64,000 nucleotides of DNA from Dermatophagoides farinae. Lineage: Eukaryota; Arthropoda; Arachnida; Sarcoptiformes; Pyroglyphidae. Made by a program: the position numbers and the translations under genes. Each line of letters starts with the position of its first letter. Position 1 is the first letter of the stretch. The stretch lies in assembly GCF_024713945.1 (NCBI RefSeq), contig NC_134679.1:3477001-3541000 (forward strand). The letters run 5' to 3'. Below are positions 61,101-64,000 of this stretch, in pieces. The notes beneath the pieces were generated by a model. That model ran no database searches. It had not been told where the DNA came from and saw only the letters and a list, made by a program, of their open reading frames with translations.

Positions 61101-63998
61101 TATTTAAAAAAAATATAAAATCAAAATCAATATCAGTTATGTTTCAGGTGTACAAAAAAGATGACAAGTCAGTGATGGCTTATTCACTTTAATCATGAAA
61201 ATACATAAATTCGTACATAACCAAGAAATTTATTTTAAGCAATCATTACAGAATGCATAATTCATAGAAAATCTTGTTCAAAAAACGGCCAATTAAAATG
61301 CTAAGAAAAAAATTGTACATGAACAATTTTTCTTCTTTTTTTTCTTGGCTTGAAATCTTATTATATTCTATATGTTCATAACTTCCAATCGAATGGCGAG
61401 AACAAAAAGCTTAAAAATACTTAAACTAAGAGCTTTTGATTTGTTTCATCATCAAAATCATATTTTAAAGGCTGTTGCTTAATTTTTTTTTATATTTAAC
61501 CCTTTGCACTCGGCATCAAACCGAAAGTTACATATATCTTATGTTGTGCATGCGCTTATGAATTCGAAGCTGTTTTATGACAAAAATGTACAATGAAAGA
61601 TCATATTATTGGAGCCATGAAAGGTCATCGAGAATATATGAATTTATAGAATGGCGAGAACACAAAAAACAATGGAAATGAGAGAAATGATTTAGATTTT
61701 AATGCTTTCACGGAAAATAGTAATCATAATCATTGGGTGGAGAATACACTGAAAAAGTTTCCAATTAAAATGAATGAATAAATTTCTCCAATTTCACAAC
61801 TGATTCGTCAACAGTTTAAGCAAACAGGTAACAAGAATCACATTTTCATTATTGAACAAAATAACGATAATTCCAAAATATTCGAGCGAATTACTTGTTA
61901 ATGTTTGGTAAATAATGATTATAAATAAATCGATAAATTCAGAGCTTAATTTTTTTTATATTTAAGAAATTGTTATGATAATTTGGAAAACTTGCTCGAT
62001 TTGCTCTGATTAGTCTGATGATGATAAGAATTGTGGTACAATTTCTACCATATATAATGATTAACAAAAAAAAACAAGGAAAAATAAAAGTTTTATCTAA
62101 GAGGAAAAAAAACTTATCGATGTCAAATGTCTGAAAATAGTTATATTGCACAAAAGAGAAAAATTGAAATGATGAATTCATTTATTTATTCATGAATAAT
62201 TTAAACAAATCATCATCATTCATGTTGAGAATGGAATCATTCCACATAAAATACATTCATAGAATCATTATCAGAATTTGATTCTGAAGAGGAAAAGCTT
62301 TTATTTTTCTCTATTTGCTAACCTGTAAAACAATGCAATTAAATGTGCTCATCGAATTATAAGTATAAAAAAACATACACATACGCACACGAATTCTGAG
62401 AAAATGTGAAAGGAAAATATTTAATTCTGTTTTCTCAATGTCAAAAATATCAAATCGATTCATTTGTCTGAAAATTTATATGTCGTGCCATCGAATCGAT
62501 TGATCGGATTAGAAAATTGTAAGCAGGAAGAGTAAGAGTGAATTTTATTATTTAATAACATTAAACCATCAACAATGATGGTGATGTTAATAAAAAATGG
62601 TTTGTTGTTTTTTGTTTTTGTTTTCATTGAATTATATTTAAAAAAAAACAAGTAAACATTTAGAAAATAAAATTATGAAAATTATAGACAATCATCAATT
62701 TCATCGATAGATAAAATGAAATCGATTGAGAATTAGTTTGATGCTTACTACAAATAATTACATTTCATGAACAAACATTGAATAAATTCAGAAAATGTCC
62801 AAAAAAAATAATAATTCGATGTGAAATAGTTTAGTTTTAATAATGCAATCAATTTTTTTCTCAACATTGAATCGAAAAAGTTTTCAATAAACTTGTAGGA
62901 ATTCAATAATCAACCATTATTGTTTCTAAGAATCTATAGGGATTGGATTTTTTTTTCTTTTCTCAACTCTAAATTGAATTAAAAAAAAAGAACAAGAAAA
63001 TTCATTTATTTGATCTTTATCAAGAATGGCAAACAAAAAAAAACTTATAACAAAAGCTTAATTGATTATTATGGCTTGAAAGAGCCGCGATTGATTTAAA
63101 GCTTTTAGGCTCAATTAAATTCGAAAAAAACCAGATCCAAAATCTGTTGAAGAGGGAGGGAATTCATCATTCTCTCGTAATTCTTGTAATTTAAAACAAA
63201 CAAAAACAAAATGTAGCTAGTGATTTAAAAATACAAAAATCATCCATTAGTATTAATTTCTATTTTTATCTTGATTAATCTAAATAATGATGAATTTCAA
63301 TTGAAAACTGGTGATGATTTTTTATGCTGCATAACTTCAAAAAAAAAAAAAAAAAAATACATACCGCACATTTCGATACTTTCATCGAAACCATTTGGAC
63401 AATCGGAAACACCGTTACATTTGGTGTCTAAATAGAAACACGAATCATCGTAATCATCTTTACCGCAGGTAATGATTTCACGTTGTTGCAAACGCTGTTG
63501 TTCACTGTTTTGTTGATGAACATGATTATGGTGTGAATGAAAATGATTATGGCTATGTCGATGAAAATGTTCAGTAGTTGTAATCAAAGTGGCTTGATTA
63601 TGCTGTAAATAATAATAATTATGATCATTCTTAACATTAGGTTGCCATCGTTGTTTCAGTTGTTGTCGCATCAATTCACATAGATTAACATGTAATTCAT
63701 CTGAATGCGTTTCATCCGAATTACCATCATCATCCGAATTACTAACGATATTCATTTTATTGATTATTGAATCATCTTGTTTGGTGCGATTTTTGATAAA
63801 TCTTGTATTACTATAATCATTTAAATGAGAATCATCGTAATGTTGAATAATGGAAATGTTATTATCATTCTTTGTATCAATGGTCGACATTGCAAATGTC
63901 ATCATATTGGTCATGATTAACATAATGGACAATACAAAACATGTGTGATAAAAAGATCGATGACTTAGATGAGCAAAATAGATTTGATAACTTTTCAC
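49145..63998 (-). CDS. GRL101-like leucine-rich-repeat G-protein-coupled receptor with about 12 LDLa modules
   Basis: Seventeen exons (minus): 63998-63365, 61093-60986, 60195-60079, 58812-58687, 58597-58499, 55289-55146, 55083-54931, 54797-54666, 54579-54064, 53470-53359, 53273-53127, 53001-52930, 51485-51414, 50884-50813, 50646-50575, 50514-50224 and 50159-49145. All phases close, giving at least 1,293 residues. The true start is open at the window edge; an ATG at 63923 is possible. Order: hydrophobic N-terminus; LDL-receptor class A modules such as [19 protein letters not shown] then DGSDEKQC; a Cys-rich LRR cap ([18 protein letters not shown]); about six LRRs; and a rhodopsin-type seven-helix domain. 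That domain has LALGDLL (helix 2), DRL for DRY after helix 3, [11 protein letters not shown] (helix 6) and NPTLYTL for NPxxY (helix 7). This is the type C LGR layout of snail GRL101, related to relaxin receptors. The ligand is unknown. Confidence 0.93.
51486..52929. other. 1.4-kb intron of the GRL101-like receptor
   Basis: Separates two 72-nt leucine-rich-repeat exons. AT-rich with no recognised exon; its phase-2 ends match the neighbours. A missed 72-nt LRR exon cannot be excluded by eye. Confidence 0.5.
56558..56573. repeat. (CA)n microsatellite upstream of the CAP gene
   Basis: Eight CA units about 400 bp before the CAP start codon. Confidence 0.85.
56975..57756 (+). CDS. CAP-superfamily protein (GAPR-1/GLIPR2-like), nested in a receptor intron
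   Basis: Three exons, 56975-57286, 57343-57466 and 57530-57756, join in phase to 220 residues. An N-terminal Thr/Gly/Ser-rich extension of about 80 residues has no signal peptide, so it is likely intracellular. The CAP domain starts at [19 protein letters not shown] and has [39 protein letters not shown] (CAP1 signature) and [16 protein letters not shown] (CAP2 signature). The His/Glu cavity residues (HR..H near KHG, GEN and GHF) are present. GAPR-1-like proteins lie on the cytosolic face of Golgi and bind lipids and beclin; other CAP proteins are venom or allergen proteins, but those are secreted. The whole gene lies between LDLa exons 5 and 6 of the receptor, on the opposite strand. AAATAAA-type signals lie after the stop. 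Confidence 0.94.
58813..60078. other. 1.3-kb intron of the GRL101-like receptor
   Basis: Phase-1 intron between two LDLa exons. AT-rich, contains short A/C-rich (CACA) tract near 59970-59990; no extra LDLa exon seen. Confidence 0.5.
60196..60985. other. 0.8-kb intron of the GRL101-like receptor
   Basis: Phase-1 intron; contains long T runs (60567-60591, 60669-60682). Nothing else was recognised. Confidence 0.5.
61094..63364. other. 2.3-kb first intron (within this window) of the GRL101-like receptor
   Basis: Phase-1 intron between the first two LDLa modules. A16 run adjoining the donor (63340-63358). No further LDLa cysteine pattern was found on the minus strand. Confidence 0.5.
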
Positions 63999-64000
63999 TG

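Noticed and set aside
1-64000. CRISPR arrays, bacterial operons, retroviral, LTR or Polinton-type elements
   Set aside because: No spaced repeat arrays, no polycistronic prokaryotic layout, and no capsid, envelope, integrase or LTR-like pairs were seen. The repeats found are a tandem duplication, microsatellites, and Helitron or LINE pieces.

Overview
This looks like nuclear DNA from an arthropod, most likely an acariform (astigmatid) mite of the dust-mite or scabies-mite kind. The composition is strongly AT-rich. Genes are cut by very short GT-AG introns (about 54-90 nt), and spacers carry many (CAT/GAT)n tracts. The proteins are typically arthropod, including an RDL GABA channel and a GRL101-type receptor. 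The species is inferred, not shown. I built the gene models by hand from splice signals and reading phase; nearly every multi-exon model closes in frame.

Left third (1-22.6 kb): the 5' end of an ABCG half-transporter runs off the left edge (minus). After a 4.5-kb spacer come dynein light intermediate chain (minus) and, head to head with it, a degenerate carnitine-acyltransferase-like gene (plus). Next are an intron-bearing tRNA-Ala with echoes of its own 3' end, a LITAF-domain protein (minus), glycogen synthase (plus), an aldo-keto reductase (minus) and an unrecognised multi-pass membrane protein (minus). A near-identical 0.22-kb duplication lies beyond it.

Middle (22.6-49 kb): a twelve-exon ANKS1/Odin-type scaffold (plus; ankyrin, SAM, SAM, PTB) with one apparent extra base. 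Then an RDL-type GABA-gated chloride channel (minus) with glutamine at the M2 2' position, a histidine-rich secreted protein (plus), a LINE tail, IGHMBP2-like helicase (minus) and an SLC46-type transporter (minus). A truncated Helitron follows, flanked by 31-bp direct repeats.

Right quarter (49-64 kb): one large minus-strand gene for a GRL101-like (type C LGR) receptor. Its about twelve LDL-receptor class A modules sit mostly on phase-1 exons, its leucine-rich repeats mostly on 72-nt phase-2 exons, and a rhodopsin-type seven-helix domain follows. A complete CAP-superfamily (GAPR-1-like) gene is nested on the opposite strand in one of its introns. The genes are a typical mixed eukaryotic neighbourhood (trafficking, carbohydrate metabolism, signalling, transport). 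I see no operon, CRISPR array or viral element. The most unusual items are the RDL 2' Gln, the carnitine acyltransferase lacking its catalytic His, the tRNA-Ala with its 3' echoes, the Helitron with long flanking repeats, and the nested CAP gene inside the modular receptor gene.
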